This document shows, in pieces, positions 1 to 10,866 of a stretch of 64,000 nucleotides of DNA. Made by a program: the position numbers and the translations under genes. Origin of the DNA: Helianthus annuus (Eukaryota; Streptophyta; Magnoliopsida; Asterales; Asteraceae); assembly GCF_002127325.2 (NCBI RefSeq), contig NC_035436.2:88350764-88414763 (forward strand), read 5' to 3'. Position 1 is the first letter of the stretch, and each line of letters opens with the position of its first letter. The notes under the pieces were generated by a model. The model worked only from the letters and a program-made list of their open reading frames with translations. It ran no database searches and had not been told where the DNA came from.

Positions 1-9
1 TTTCTAACG

Positions 10-10
10 A

Positions 11-54
<44 letters not shown>
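10..54. repeat. (TA)n microsatellite
   Basis: Almost pure alternating TA with one G interruption. It lies inside or beside the LTR fragment that ends at 535. Confidence 0.9.
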
Positions 55-55
<1 letters not shown>

Positions 56-535
56 TATTCGAGTTTTTATTTCAAAAACGATTTACATTCTGTTTTGGAG
101 TTAAGAATCATGGGTATATAACCAACTTGATTTGAGTTGGTTAATCTGGTCGCAATACTATACTTTTCAAAAACAAGGTTTTTAATTAAGTATTGCAACA
201 TGCAAACTAGCCATGAATCCGACACTTAACTAAAACCTATGTACTCGCCGACATTTTTATGTTGACGTATTTTCACATGTGTTTCAGGTACAATAGTTGA
301 TGATATTTGATGATGATATTGGTGTATGCTCACATAGGAATGGACAAGGCCTTAGTGACTTAATAACAACGAAAGACTATTTGTTTATGTTTTGTTTCAA
401 TTTCCAATGTAATGTAATACATTTGATTTAATACAATGAAACTATTTATTCCATGGTTGTGAAACAATGATTCTGTTACAACACTCCCCGACGTTTCCAC
501 CACGTTTCGTTGTTTTACGTGGTCGGGGTGTGACA
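55..535 (+). mobile_element. 3' end of a Ty3/gypsy-type LTR
   Basis: The stretch ends with GGTCGGGGTGTGACA. This is the same kind of LTR terminus (GGGTGTGACA) that is followed by a tRNA-Met primer site at 54627 and 59457 in this window. Here no primer site follows, so this is the end of a 3' LTR or of a solo LTR rather than a 5' LTR. The LTR start is outside the window, so family and length cannot be fixed. No coding sequence is visible. Confidence 0.5.
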
Positions 536-549
536 TAATGGATCCTTCT

Positions 550-550
<1 letters not shown>

Positions 551-599
<49 letters not shown>
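551..599. repeat. (TA)n microsatellite
   Basis: Uninterrupted TA dinucleotide run directly left of the foldback element. AT runs are common landing sites for the small elements in this window. Confidence 0.95.
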
Positions 600-603
<4 letters not shown>

Positions 604-890
604 AAGTGTAAAATACAATATCCCTTAACGTACAATACGTACCATATAGTGAAATCGCATGTTAAAAAATAGCATGGATGAAATCGCATGTGATAATTTT
701 GATGAAATCGCATGTTGGTTTTTTTGTAACAATTTCGCATGTGGTAATTTTGATGAAATCGCATGTTAAAAAACCAAAATGCGAAATTGTTACAAAAAAC
801 CAACATGCGATTTCAATGTGGGATGAAGATCTGACGGCTGAGATGATCGCGTACGTAATGTACGATAAGGGCATTTGTACGTTAACCTAA
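600..890. mobile_element. Foldback / MITE element
   Basis: Positions 614-642 and 851-879 are inverted repeats of each other (about 25 of 29 bases). A second, nearly perfect inverted pair lies inside (711-740 against 779-807). The motif GAAATCGCATG is repeated between them. The whole unit could fold into one long hairpin. No transposase is encoded, and the short open frames across it only reflect the inverted repeats. The superfamily is not determinable because no clear target duplication is seen in the TA-rich flanks. Confidence 0.65.
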
Positions 891-1472
891 CCCTATATAT
901 ATAGGGTCAGGATTTAGGGAAAACGCTGAAAAGTGTGAGAACAGTGAGAACGGTTATGGATCATCAAATCAAAACAATCTATGGACTAGATTGGCGCGGT
1001 GGCTTTTTCGTAAATAACATCAATTTTATTAAGTGGACGCGCTTCATTAAGGGTAAAAAGGTCTTTTACTGCTCAAATTTAAAACGCCAGCTAAATGAGA
1101 ACACACCATTCAAAAAAAAAAAAAAACGCCATTAATACAAAACGCCAAAGCTTAGTGATAAAACGCGTTGCAGATTACAGGTAGAAGAAACAAACAGTAA
1201 CTGAAATTCAATTATTAACATTTATTAGAAGAAATTCCCTCCTAAATTACGCACGAAAAACATCATTATATAAACGACGTTAACATCGCTTCCATAATCA
1301 CTTCCATCCATCATTCTAAAAGCATCTTTCACCAAAAGGCCAAGTGTAACCAAAACGCCAAAAATGGCAACCATCGTTTTTATGCAGATACACCCTGAGA
1401 ATCAGGAGATTCGTCATACATTTTGACAACAGAAGAAGAGTGTTTGTTAAGACAATCAAAGCAATTTTGAAA

Positions 1473-1949
1473 ATGGAAGAAGAGGTACAGAGGGGTATCC
1501 TATCACTTGGCATCCCTATTGATAACGAATGTCATGAAGCACATAAGCTTATGAGAAGATTAACAAGGAAATTTGGACCAAGCAGAGCAGATGAAAAAAT
1601 GGACCCAGTCATCACATCATGGCGTTTTGATGAAGAAACAGACATGGTGACCGTTACATGTGACAACGGAGAGCAGGAAGACTACACGGATGAAGACATC
1701 ATGACCAAGCAGGGGGTTGGGTTCATGGAAGAGTTACACAATGCCATATGTTTGAACACGGGCATGGACATAAAAATGGCGTTGATGCAGGACATGTTCA
1801 AATGGAGGTTTCAAAATCTTCAACAACAAGAAGCCAGTGAAAGTGAAAGTGATGACTTGGATGAAATACTAGAAGAAGATTCCGAAGAAGAAGACGAAGG
1901 AAGTGATGGATACTTCTCAGAGAAAGTACCTTCTGACGAGAAGTTTTAA
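1473..1949 (+). CDS. Uncharacterised acidic protein in the Mutator-like element
   Basis: Open frame of 158 codons from the first ATG at 1473; the frame is open for some distance upstream but without a plant start codon. I recognise no family. The N-terminal half is mixed charged sequence with the segment SWRFDEETDMVTVTCDNGE. The C-terminal third is strongly acidic, with runs of Glu, Asp and Ser, and there is no membrane segment. It lies inside the terminal repeats of the Mutator-like element, downstream of AAACGCCA copies, so it is either an element-encoded accessory ORF or a captured host fragment. A second short frame starting at 1364 overlaps the upstream region and may be the original N terminus displaced by a frameshift. 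Whether it is expressed is unknown. Confidence 0.4.
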   Translation: MEEEVQRGILSLGIPIDNECHEAHKLMRRLTRKFGPSRADEKMDPVITSWRFDEETDMVTVTCDNGEQEDYTDEDIMTKQGVGFMEELHNAICLNTGMDIKMALMQDMFKWRFQNLQQQEASESESDDLDEILEEDSEEEDEGSDGYFSEKVPSDEKF

Positions 1950-3562
1950 ATTTGTTTTTGTTTTCTTTTGTATAATTTTTTTTCAGATAATAAAATACTA
2001 TATATCTCCCATTAGTTTCAAAACGCCAAAAAATACTACAAACAGTTATTGCATACAAAACGCCAAAAATAATAAAAACTATTTTTCCTGGATAATTTTT
2101 CTCTCTTAGTGTATTTTCTCATCTTGGTCTACATAACGCCATTAAATATAAAAACGCCAAACTTGAAAGATGGGACGTCTATCACCCTAAATTAATAAAG
2201 CTAAACAAAACAATAAATACACACAGTAACTGAAAGGACAGTTACTTTATTACTAGCATTTATTATAATAAAATCACGCCTAAACAACACGCCAAAAACA
2301 TCCTATAAGAGGGACATATCTGCACAATCAATTGATCACACCCAAAAACAACGCCATGTTTCCTAGAAATCACTCATTTTAAAACGCCAAAAAATAGTTA
2401 AAAAAACCACATATGGCAAACCTCGTTTCTTCTATATTGAGTATTGTTTTGCTTGAAGTTTCACTGAATGGATTCTTCTCTGAGGTGGGTATCTCTATAA
2501 GCTTTTGCTGAATAAGATGGACAAATATTCAAGAAAAAGAGACTGCTGATAGTGATATGTCATTATGTGAGCTTTGTTCTTGATGGATATATTGATGGCA
2601 TGAAGGGATCGATACCAGTGTAAATGCTATTTTGGACTCCATGATCATAATAGCATCCAAGCAGGAGTTGATCTTCAATGACATGTCACCAAACAAGAAT
2701 ATATCACACCAAAATACAGGATGCCACTAATCAGCTTCTTCTAAAGACGGGCGTTATGTAAGAAAATTGGCATCTAGCTAAGGTATTCAAAGCTTCAAGG
2801 CACCAAAAAATCAAGAAGAAGAGGCTCATGATAGTATATATTTGGATGAGAAATTAGATTAGCATTTTTAATTTTTTTTTCATTTTCTATCTTTTTTAGG
2901 GGATCATTTTCTGTTGTTTGTTATCTAATTCTCTACTAATAAAATATGCTATATCTTTAAAAAAATATTATTTATAAAACGCGAAAAACTACAAACAGCA
3001 AAACACCTAATAGTATGAGAACTGTGAGAATGGATGCTGGCAAAGCACGTTGTTACTATATAAAACGCCAAAACTAATAATGAAATTACTTTAACAAATT
3101 ATTAATAAACAAACCAACAATTGACTAAATGCCATTAAAATAATGTATAAAACCACATGCCATCTTTATCTAAACGCGATTAAAAACAAAACGCAAAACC
3201 CTGAAAAGATGAGAAGTGTTACAGCCTTAACAAATGAAGCTAAACAAAACAGTAACTGCAAACAGTAACTTAAACGACAGAAAACTTTATTACTAATATT
3301 TATTATATTAAAAGCCACGCCATCGTAATTGAATTTATTTATTTTTCTAAAATATCATAATTACCTGTCACATTATAGGCCTGCATCCTACATGGCACAA
3401 CAATTGATACACAAAATACACATAAAAAATTTACTAATGTTTTTTACTGCAAAAACATATACCTACCTGGCGCAAAAAAAGCTCATTATATAAGTACAAC
3501 AGCTAAACAAAAAGCTTCACACTCAACACATTCACTAAAAATGCCACACGTTGTCTAAAACG

Positions 3563-3814
3563 TCAAACACTTTGATTGGGGTCCAACGTGTCAACCTTCT
3601 TGTCCTTATATACCCCAGCTCTCGTACTTTTGTAATACTTAATATGTCTTTCACCTTTGGCATTTATCTTTTCAGTCCCTTTCCTGACTGAAAAACCACA
3701 AGCCTTGGCATACGTAACATACATTGAATAACAATCATCGAGGCTAATGAATATCATGTCCATTTTGGGCTTTATCTCTTCACTAACGTCAGGAATGATA
3801 AATGTTAAACCAGT
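3563..3814 (-). pseudogene. FAR1/FHY3-type DNA-binding domain fragment
   Basis: The minus-strand frame is open from 3814 and contains an ATG at 3763. The translation has the hallmarks of the N-terminal FAR1 domain: a leader ending IKPKMDMIF, then SLDDCYSMYVTYAKACGFSV and RKGTEKINAKGE, and near the end VDTLDPN, which in FAR1-related proteins follows the zinc-binding segment. The Cys/His residues expected between these parts are missing or replaced, and the frame stops without the MULE transposase, SWIM or other downstream domains. It is therefore a remnant. Its place inside the terminal inverted repeats suggests descent from an autonomous FAR1-bearing Mutator-like parent. Confidence 0.6.
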
Positions 3815-4750
3815 TTAAGAGCAAAACCTTTCATTAGAAGAAACACCTTGGTCTGAGAAAACACAGTGAGAAACAATTTCAGAAAAGCGCCATTAAAATA
3901 GAAATTGTCTCCTTATAACATTATCGATGAAAACGCCATTACTTGAATAATAAACAAGACATAATAAAAATATAATTGAAAACGCCATAATGAAAACACC
4001 ATTAGTTGATTAATTAACAAATGTGATGAATTAACAATATTAATGAAACGTGATAATCAAAACGCCATGAGATGAATAATTAACACTAAGTAACAATATG
4101 AATAATTAACAAATATAACATGATAATGAAAACGTCATAGTTAACAAAACTGACGTTTACAAATTAACAAATAGTAATAACTGATGTTTACAAATATTAC
4201 TCAATAATATTCAAAACTAATCAGGTGTAAAACGCCAATGATCGTAAAACATAAGAAATATATTAGATCCCAAACGACAATTAATATTAATAATGAAAAC
4301 TCCAATTATTAGTTCTTACTAATTGTTAAACAACCAATGAAAATGCGAAAAAATGGGATACATGAAGAACGCCTTGAAAACATACAACATATTGTGAAAT
4401 ATTAATTTGAAAAAAAGACAATGAAACAAACATAAAAAACAAAACGCCATATCTGTTGTATATGTGTTGCATGATTTGCTGGAACAAAATATGAAAACGT
4501 CATCAAATATTACTTTGTCGAACGGAATCCACGTTAGACGCCATAGATCTGGAAAGCTGGGAAAGGAGGTAACTACTAATAAGAAAGTTTTAGAGTTTTA
4601 TTTGAAACAGATTTATAACGCGAAATAAGGAGGGGAACATGCACAGTGATAATCGTACCCTTGCATATCATTTAGCGCCCCCTGCCATGTGTTGGGCCAG
4701 GATCCGTTCTCACTGTTTTCACACTTTAAGGCGTTTTCACCTGATCCCGT

Positions 4751-4751
4751 T

Positions 4752-4782
<31 letters not shown>

Positions 4783-4850
4783 GCATATACACACAAATCT
4801 ATTCTTATATATATACACACACATTGGTGGAACCTCTATTGGGGACGACG
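4751..4850. repeat. CT and TA/CA microsatellites
   Basis: A short CT run at about 4751-4762 passes into TA and ACAC tracts. It directly flanks the right terminal repeat of the Mutator-like element and hides any target duplication. Confidence 0.8.
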
Positions 4851-6357
4851 ATAGCTCGACTCCCACCGATTTTTCGCTCATAGTGATAATTTTACCAGAA
4901 ATTTTTGAATTTTTTAGTGTAAAATATTGGATTTTTTAGGAGTCTGACCCCCACTGATTTGGATTTTGAGACTCCAGCCCCCATTGAGTTTTTGTTTTCC
5001 CCACTATATACATACACCATACACACTCTCTCTTCTATCATTCTCTCTTCTCCACCTCCACCTCCATCACCACAACCACCACTGCCGCCGCCACAACCAC
5101 CCTGTCTATCTTGGCACTCATATTCCATCTCTCCTCGTCGACCCATCGTACCAAACATCAGTACCACCCGTCTCTCCCATCGTACCAACCGTCATTAATT
5201 ATTATTATTATTTTATTTAAAGGTAACAAAAAAAATTAAAAAAATACGCGTGTGAATATATAAATGTGTGTGTATATATATTATTTATAATTATTTTTTA
5301 TTTCAAGATAAAAATAAAATTTATAAAATTAAGTGCTAAAATCGTTCCTGAATTTTGAGAATTATCAAAATTATTCATGGGAGTAAACGATACATTTTTA
5401 TTGAATTATTGATTTGGATGGAAATGACAACAAAAATGAAATCTTAGGGACTCAGATACAAAAAGTTTCATTTTTAAACTGAAGTAGCAAAAGTGACATA
5501 AACTCATGGCCATTTTGACATTTTACTCTAAAATTTATAGTAAAATGTTATAAAAATATGAGTGTCATGACAATGTGTTTCAAAATTTTAAATTTAAAAA
5601 CACTACATGTGTGTATATATATATATATATATATAATGCATATTTGAGGGGCAGAAATGGTCATTTGCCACCTTTTCAACATGTACAAGTTTTTAAAGTA
5701 CTTGTATAATGGTTCTATGCACAAAGTATCAAATACATTAATTAAATAATTTAAAAACCAGTAAAGGATTATGAACTTTAGGCGGCCAAACCTATTTCAT
5801 TTCAAATTTTGAAATTCCGCTTCCCAAATACATCACCGCTTTCAGACTACCATTTCATAAAAAAAACCGACCACTATTCAGACCTCATCTTCTCTCTGCA
5901 CTCCTAGAAGCCCGACAATCATGGTGATTGAAGAATGGCGATGGTGATTACCCACGAATTATGGTGTTACAATCTAGAGTTTTGAAGAATGACCACATCT
6001 AGCATTCGGATCCGGTGGCAGTAGCTCCGACGATGGAGGATGGTGGGGGAGATGGTGGTGATGATTGTGATTTGGAAGTCATGTTTGAATTTGGGAGGGA
6101 ATGTTCAGGATTATTTAATTTTATAATAAATAATGACCATTTTGCCCCTGATGAAAAGGATAAAATAGTAAGATTTTATAAGATAAATATGACATGATTT
6201 CACTTTTGGATGAAAATGACAATAAATCTGTAACCACAAGGACCCAGATGCAAAAGGTTTGAGTTTTGGACTAAAGTAACAAAAATGACTAAACCTCAGG
6301 AACCAAATTGGTAGTTTACTCTTGCATTTATTAAAAAGATTTATTGTATTTATTACA
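4851..6357. other. Anonymous AT-rich intergenic DNA
   Basis: No convincing gene. There is a pyrimidine-rich CCACC/CTCT stretch at about 5030-5110 (its short open frames are low-complexity) and a TA run near 5618-5634. Two diverged direct copies of a phrase of about 200 bases lie at about 5340-5530 and 6140-6330; both contain GATGAAAATGACAA-like wording, CAGATGCAAAA-like wording and a TTTACTCT ending. A short frame at 6015-6197 has Gly/Asp-rich codons but no recognisable domain. I read the stretch as decayed repeats. Confidence 0.5.
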
Positions 6358-6558
6358 TCTATACTATATAATAAAAGAAACCAACTTTGGGACACTTGTT
6401 ATCATATTAGGTCATGTCTTATGTATAATTATTATTTAAGTTTAATATCTTTTTATTAATTATAGATAATCCTCCATTAAATATTATTTAGTTTAATTAT
6501 TACTTTTATATTTATCTATTTACTTCAAATTCAAACTTAGTTATCTAATTTGATATTA

Positions 6559-6846
6559 GAGTAAATTACGATTTTGGCCCCTGTGGTTATATCACTTTTA
6601 CCCTTTTAGCCCAAAAAGGAATTTTTTTAACATCTGAGCCCTCAACGTTTTTTTTTTCTAAATCTTTTGGACCCCAACGTCATTTTTCTAACCCTTTTGA
6701 CCCCTAAAAGTAAATGTATGGGGTTAGTGTTTGGAGCTAAAAGAATTAGAAAAAAAAGCGTTGGAGGCTCAAATGTTAAAACACTCATTTTTTGGCTAAA
6801 AGGGTAAAAGTGATATAACTACAGAGGCCAAAATCGTAATTTACTC
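6559..6846. mobile_element. 288-bp MITE with 9-bp target duplication
   Basis: Terminal inverted repeats begin GAGTAAATTACGATTTTGG and extend about 55 bases with few mismatches. Identical 9-bp copies of TTGATATTA flank it at 6550-6558 and 6847-6855. Nine-base duplications fit Mutator-like elements. It has no coding capacity and lies inside the Helitron, so it inserted after it or was carried with it. Confidence 0.85.
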
Positions 6847-7559
6847 TTGATATTAACTATATATTTGAACGTTTTGTTTAGTTCGGTATCAAATAGATTT
6901 TAGGAAACTTAAAATAAAATTAACTAATATTATTTATTATATTTCTATATTTACAAGTTTTAAATAAATGGTTAAATTTATTGAGACTTCGTTACATGTA
7001 CAAGTTTTAAATAAAGGGTTAAATTTATTGAGACCTCGATAACAAATTTTACTACAATATAATAATCTATTTATATCAATCCAAATATATATATGTATAC
7101 CATACTATATAATAAAACATTAATGTGGGACACCTATCATTCATTGTAAGCATTTATTTTATAATTTTCTCGGTTCACTTCCAAACTTATCTAATATTAA
7201 TTAAGTAAATAAATGAATAATGAGCTAATATTAAATTTCATCGTACTTTAAATTTTGAATACCATTCTTCTATTTTGTTAATAAAATATTATTCTAAAAT
7301 TTAAATTGTTAATTTAAGATATTTTTAAATAAAGCAAATTATTTATCACGAAAACCAAACTTTGTATTAATATATGAAAATATTTTTATGTTCATTACAA
7401 AAAAATATTATATCAATTTTATTACATAATTTATAAATCAATTTGTCGGAATTGGTACCAACATTTTATCACTCAAATAGATGCTGATTTGCTTCTTGAA
7501 TAACATATCTTCTTTTCAAGAACCATCTTCACAATCACCATATCCATCGTGTATCGAGT

Positions 7560-8040
7560 ATTATCGGTTTTTTAAGATATAACTTTTTATTATTTGATAT
7601 ATATAAAATTAGATTTATTCAATTCGTACAATACATGAGATTTTTTAAGGATATATATTTTTTATTATTTAGTATAGAAAATTACATCTATTCAACTTGT
7701 GTAATACACATATTTTTAAAGATGTAACTTTTTTATTATTTGGTATATAAAATTACATTTATTCAATCCGTGTAATAAATGAGGTTTTTTAAAGATGTAT
7801 TATTTTATTATTTGGTAAACAATATTACATTTATTCAACCCGTGTAATACAAATGGTTTTAAAGATATAACTTTTTTATTTGGTATATAAAATTATATTT
7901 ATTCAACCCGTACAATATGGTTTTTATAGATATAACTTTTTATTATTTAATATATAAAATTATATTTATTCAACCCGTGCAATAAATGAGGTTTTTAAAG
8001 ATACATTGTTTTATTATTTAGTATATAAAATTCATTATTC
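7560..8040 (+). repeat. About 7 tandem units of about 72 bp at the Helitron 3' end
   Basis: Units share TTTTTAAAGATATAAC, a TTTATTATTTGGTATATAAA segment and TTTATTCAACCCGTGTAATA. They start near 7565, 7638, 7711, 7783, 7855, 7918 and 7990. The last unit runs into the terminal hairpin, so every unit carries a version of the hairpin left arm. One unit (7855) is slightly shorter. Confidence 0.8.
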
Positions 8041-8070
8041 GACCCATGTAATACACGGGTTATAACCTAG

Positions 8071-9004
8071 TAAAACAATATAATAATTCTACAACTCATT
8101 ACTAAGTTTTTTGGATGGCTAAGTGGAATTTTATTCAACCAAAACAAACAACCAGAGACTAGCAAGGTGCTATCCATTACAACCACACCCATACACCCAT
8201 GTTGTTACATAGATTAGATAAAACAAAATGCATGGAAAATCTATAACATAACTTGACATCAGATAATATAGCCACACCCGAGCTACCTTAGTTGAATTAC
8301 ACCTTTCACTTGAAGTACCATAAGACACCACAACTGCATATTAGTTTCTTAGCTGAGAATAAAAACATGAATTCGTAATTATTTATATGTAAATTTAAAA
8401 CAAAGAATAAAATAACTTTGTTTATCTATTAACAAGTAGAAGTTATTTAAAAAAATCATAATGCACACACATAACACGTCAAGAAAGAGAAAGAGTTGTA
8501 GTCGATCTTGCTGTTTCTAGCCAGAGTGAAGATGCAAATGTAGATGAAGAAAGAGCAAGACCCAGATGAAGCTCCGATTTTGGGGAAGATGCGATGGTGA
8601 TGGTGTTCTTCTTGCTCGGCTATAGTGATTGTAGTGGTGATGGTGAGGGAGGATGATGTTTCCAGGTGGGGAATGGTGGTGATATATAGAGAGAAAGCTT
8701 TTCAATTGTTGAGAATTGTGTCAGCTCACTCTCTTACTTTTAGAAACCATAAGCTGGTTTTTGAATTGTCAAGTGGTTTCTGTATTGTTTATTAATTTTT
8801 AATAATCATTTAATTACAAAAGAAACCATGTATTTTATTTGATATAAACACTGTTTTTCAAAGCATGACTCATTTTTTTTATTAAACTGTACTAATTAAT
8901 CTTTATCTTATACCTAAATTGCATTTTATACATTTAACTATGAAATCAGCAAACTCAACCTTTATATTCATGTTTTGCTACAAAGTCAACCTTTACCACT
9001 AACT
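8071..9004. other. Intergenic DNA without recognised genes
   Basis: AT-rich sequence between the Helitron and Copia 1. The minus-strand frame at about 8517-8705 is His/Pro-rich because of GGTGATGG-type simple sequence and has no domain. I see no element ends or RNA genes here. Confidence 0.4.
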
Positions 9005-9205
9005 TAAGAAATTCAAAGGTATCCCTTTTATTGAGTTTTTATTTTCTGAATACAAGAACAGAGAGTATAACTCTATTTATATAGAATATAAAGGATAAAA
9101 AAGGGAAAAAAGTAATCAACTATTATGGCTAAAATTAGGGAGAGGAAACATGGACTAAAAATGGAGAGAATGTCTCCCTATAATTTCAAAACCCAATACT
9201 CCCCC

Positions 9206-10725
9206 TCAAGCTGGAGCGTGAAGGTTGACAACGCCCAGCTTGTCGAGTAGAAATTGAAGTTGTGAAGCTCCAAGTCCCTTTGTAAGAAGGTTAGCAAGTT
9301 GAAGTTTCGAGTCGATGGGCATAGGAGAAATTTCTTTGGCTTCTACACGTTCTCGAACAAAATAGCAGTCCATCTCAGCATGTTTAGTGCGTTCATGGAA
9401 GACTGGGTTGTTGGCAATGTGGCGAGCAGCTTGGTTGTCGCAGAAAAGGGTAGTAGGCCCAAGTTGAGGAAGACCCAGTTCCTTCAAAAGCCATCGTAGC
9501 CAAATGATCTCGCTAACAGTGTTAGCCATGGCACGATATTCAGCTTCAGCCGAAGAGCATGAGACAAACGACTGCTTCTTGGTTTTCCACGAAACTGGAG
9601 CACCTCCGAGCAGTAGCATATATCTAGTTCGAGAGCGTCTAGTGAGAGGACAACCAAGCCAATCCGAATTAGAGTATGCAACCAGATTAGTGCCACCTTC
9701 TTTTGGTAGGAGTATGCCTTGGCCTGGAGTCGCTTTGAGATATCGAAGGATCCTAAACACAGCATCCAGGTGGTTCTGACGAGAGTCCGATACAAACTGG
9801 CTAAGGGTGTTAACCGAGTAGGCTATATCTGGACGAGTGGCCTGAAGGTATAATAATCGGCCAATGAGCCGCCGATAGTTACTAGCATCAACCTTAGATT
9901 CTTTGTCATCCATAGTAAGCTTTAGATTTTGTTCAATTGGAATGAAAGGCGGATGGCATCCTCCCCTACCACTATCTTCCAAGATGTCAAGAGTATACTT
10001 TCGTTGGCTCAAAACAAGACCACGAGAGGTCTTTGCCACTTCAATGCCAAGGAAATACTTCAGTTCACCTAGGTCTTTGATGCAAAAATTTTCATGCAAG
10101 CATTGCTTGATTTCTTGTATCTTATTGGAATTATTACCAACCATGATAACGTCATCAACGTAGATGAGTATAGTAATGAATGTTTCAGTGTTTTTGTAGA
10201 GGAAGAGAGAATGATCCGATTTGGATGAACAAAATCCGAGGCCGAGAAGAGCCGTGGTAAATTTTTGATTCCAATTTCTTGACGCTTGTTTGAGACCAGA
10301 AAGAGATTTTCGTAAACGACATACCCGATCCTCATTCTCTTTAGAAAAACCTTGTGGTATTTTCATGTACACCTCTTCTTCTAGATCGCCACGCAGAAAG
10401 GCATTGTTGACGTCAAGCTGGTGAATGAGCCAATTGTTTTTAGTGGCTACGGATAGTAACGTTCGATCAGTCACCAACTTTGCTACCGGAGCGAACGTGT
10501 CATGGAAATCTTCTCCTTCAATTTGAGTAAAACTCTTTGCTACGAGGCGGGCTTTGTATCTTTCGACATCCCCATTTGGTTTATACTTGATCTTGTAGAC
10601 CCATTTAGAGTCAATAGCTCATTTTCCTTCCGGTAAGTATTCACTTGTTGTTTTGCTCAAGGGCTTGAATCCCTTTCTTCATGGCTTCAATCCATCTTGC
10701 ACAGCTTACTTAAAATATTTCGGCT
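9206..10725 (-). pseudogene. Copia 1 pol: reverse transcriptase and RNase H
   Basis: The translation is clearly Ty1/copia. It has LDVNNAFLRGDLEEEVYM, CRLRKSLSGLKQASRNW, the catalytic ILIYVDD (YVDD at 10151-10162), TRPDIAYSVN, and the RNase H segments SCSSAEAEYRA and FCDNQAARHIANNPVFHERT. The frame is open from 9206 to beyond 10477, where the RT N terminus continues (KIKYKPNGDVERYKARLVA), and it decays above about 10620 with stops and shifts. The catalytic aspartates are intact, but the protein has lost its N-terminal partners. The codon reported as Met at 10477 is a GTG inside the RT domain, not a start. Confidence 0.85.
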
Positions 10726-10866
10726 CATCAGCAGCAGTGATGGCTGCCAAAAAAAATTTGTGAGCATTAGAAAAATTTTCATAAGAAAGATAATTGGCAA
10801 TAGGGCGTACCGTGGAGGTGTCTTGAGTTGCTGCGGTGTGTGTATGGTCGACTGAAGGGGGAAGAT

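Larger units (their letters stand above)
1081..4546. repeat. Dispersed AAACGCCA motif
   Basis: By eye the octamer AAACGCCA occurs at least fourteen times on the plus strand (near 1082, 1130, 1140, 1353, 2022, 2060, 2152, 2383, 3061, 3931, 3980, 4061, 4231 and 4443), with further one-mismatch variants. Related wording (AAAACGC) lies in both terminal repeats. All copies read in one orientation. Subterminal motif repeats often bind transposase, but here they run through the whole element. Confidence 0.7.
904..4748. mobile_element. Mutator-like DNA transposon, non-autonomous
   Basis: The left end (about 904-953) and the reverse complement of the right end (about 4699-4748) match over roughly 45 bases, sharing AAAACGC, AAGTGTG and ACAGTGAGAACGG. 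These are terminal inverted repeats of an element of about 3.85 kb. Inside are a FAR1-type fragment on the minus strand (3563-3814), an unidentified ORF (1473-1949) and many copies of AAACGCCA. FAR1 domains are typical partners or derivatives of MULE transposases, hence the Mutator-like call. A transposase catalytic region is not visible, and no target duplication could be read because both flanks are microsatellites. Confidence 0.55.
6358..8070 (+). mobile_element. Non-autonomous Helitron
   Basis: The left end reads A followed by TCTATACTATATAATAAAAG, and the right end reads CTAG followed by T, matching the Helitron rule (5' TC, 3' CTRR, insertion between A and T). A hairpin (8043-8059, CCCATGT against ACACGGG, one mismatch) lies 7 bases before CTAG, as Helitrons require. 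No Rep/helicase ORF is present, so it depends on another element. A second sequence resembling the left end occurs at about 7105, pointing to a nested or duplicated Helitron end. The right third is a tandem array and a MITE sits in the left part. Confidence 0.8.

Noticed and set aside
360..806. Open frames of 60-150 codons across 360-890
   Set aside because: They run through TA repeats and the foldback inverted repeats and have no domain; long palindromes create mirrored frames.
4959..5220. Overlapping Pro/Ser/His-rich frames
   Set aside because: They come from a CCACC/CTCT low-complexity tract and run in several frames at once.
6015..6197. Short acidic Gly-rich ORF as a host gene
   Set aside because: 60 codons only, no domain, and it overlaps one of the diverged repeats.
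8517..8705. His-rich minus-strand frame
   Set aside because: It is translation of GGTGATGG simple sequence, with no start context or homology that I recognise.
9206..10477. Intact copia polymerase gene starting at 10477
   Set aside because: The supposed start is a GTG within the reverse transcriptase domain and the upstream pol is broken.
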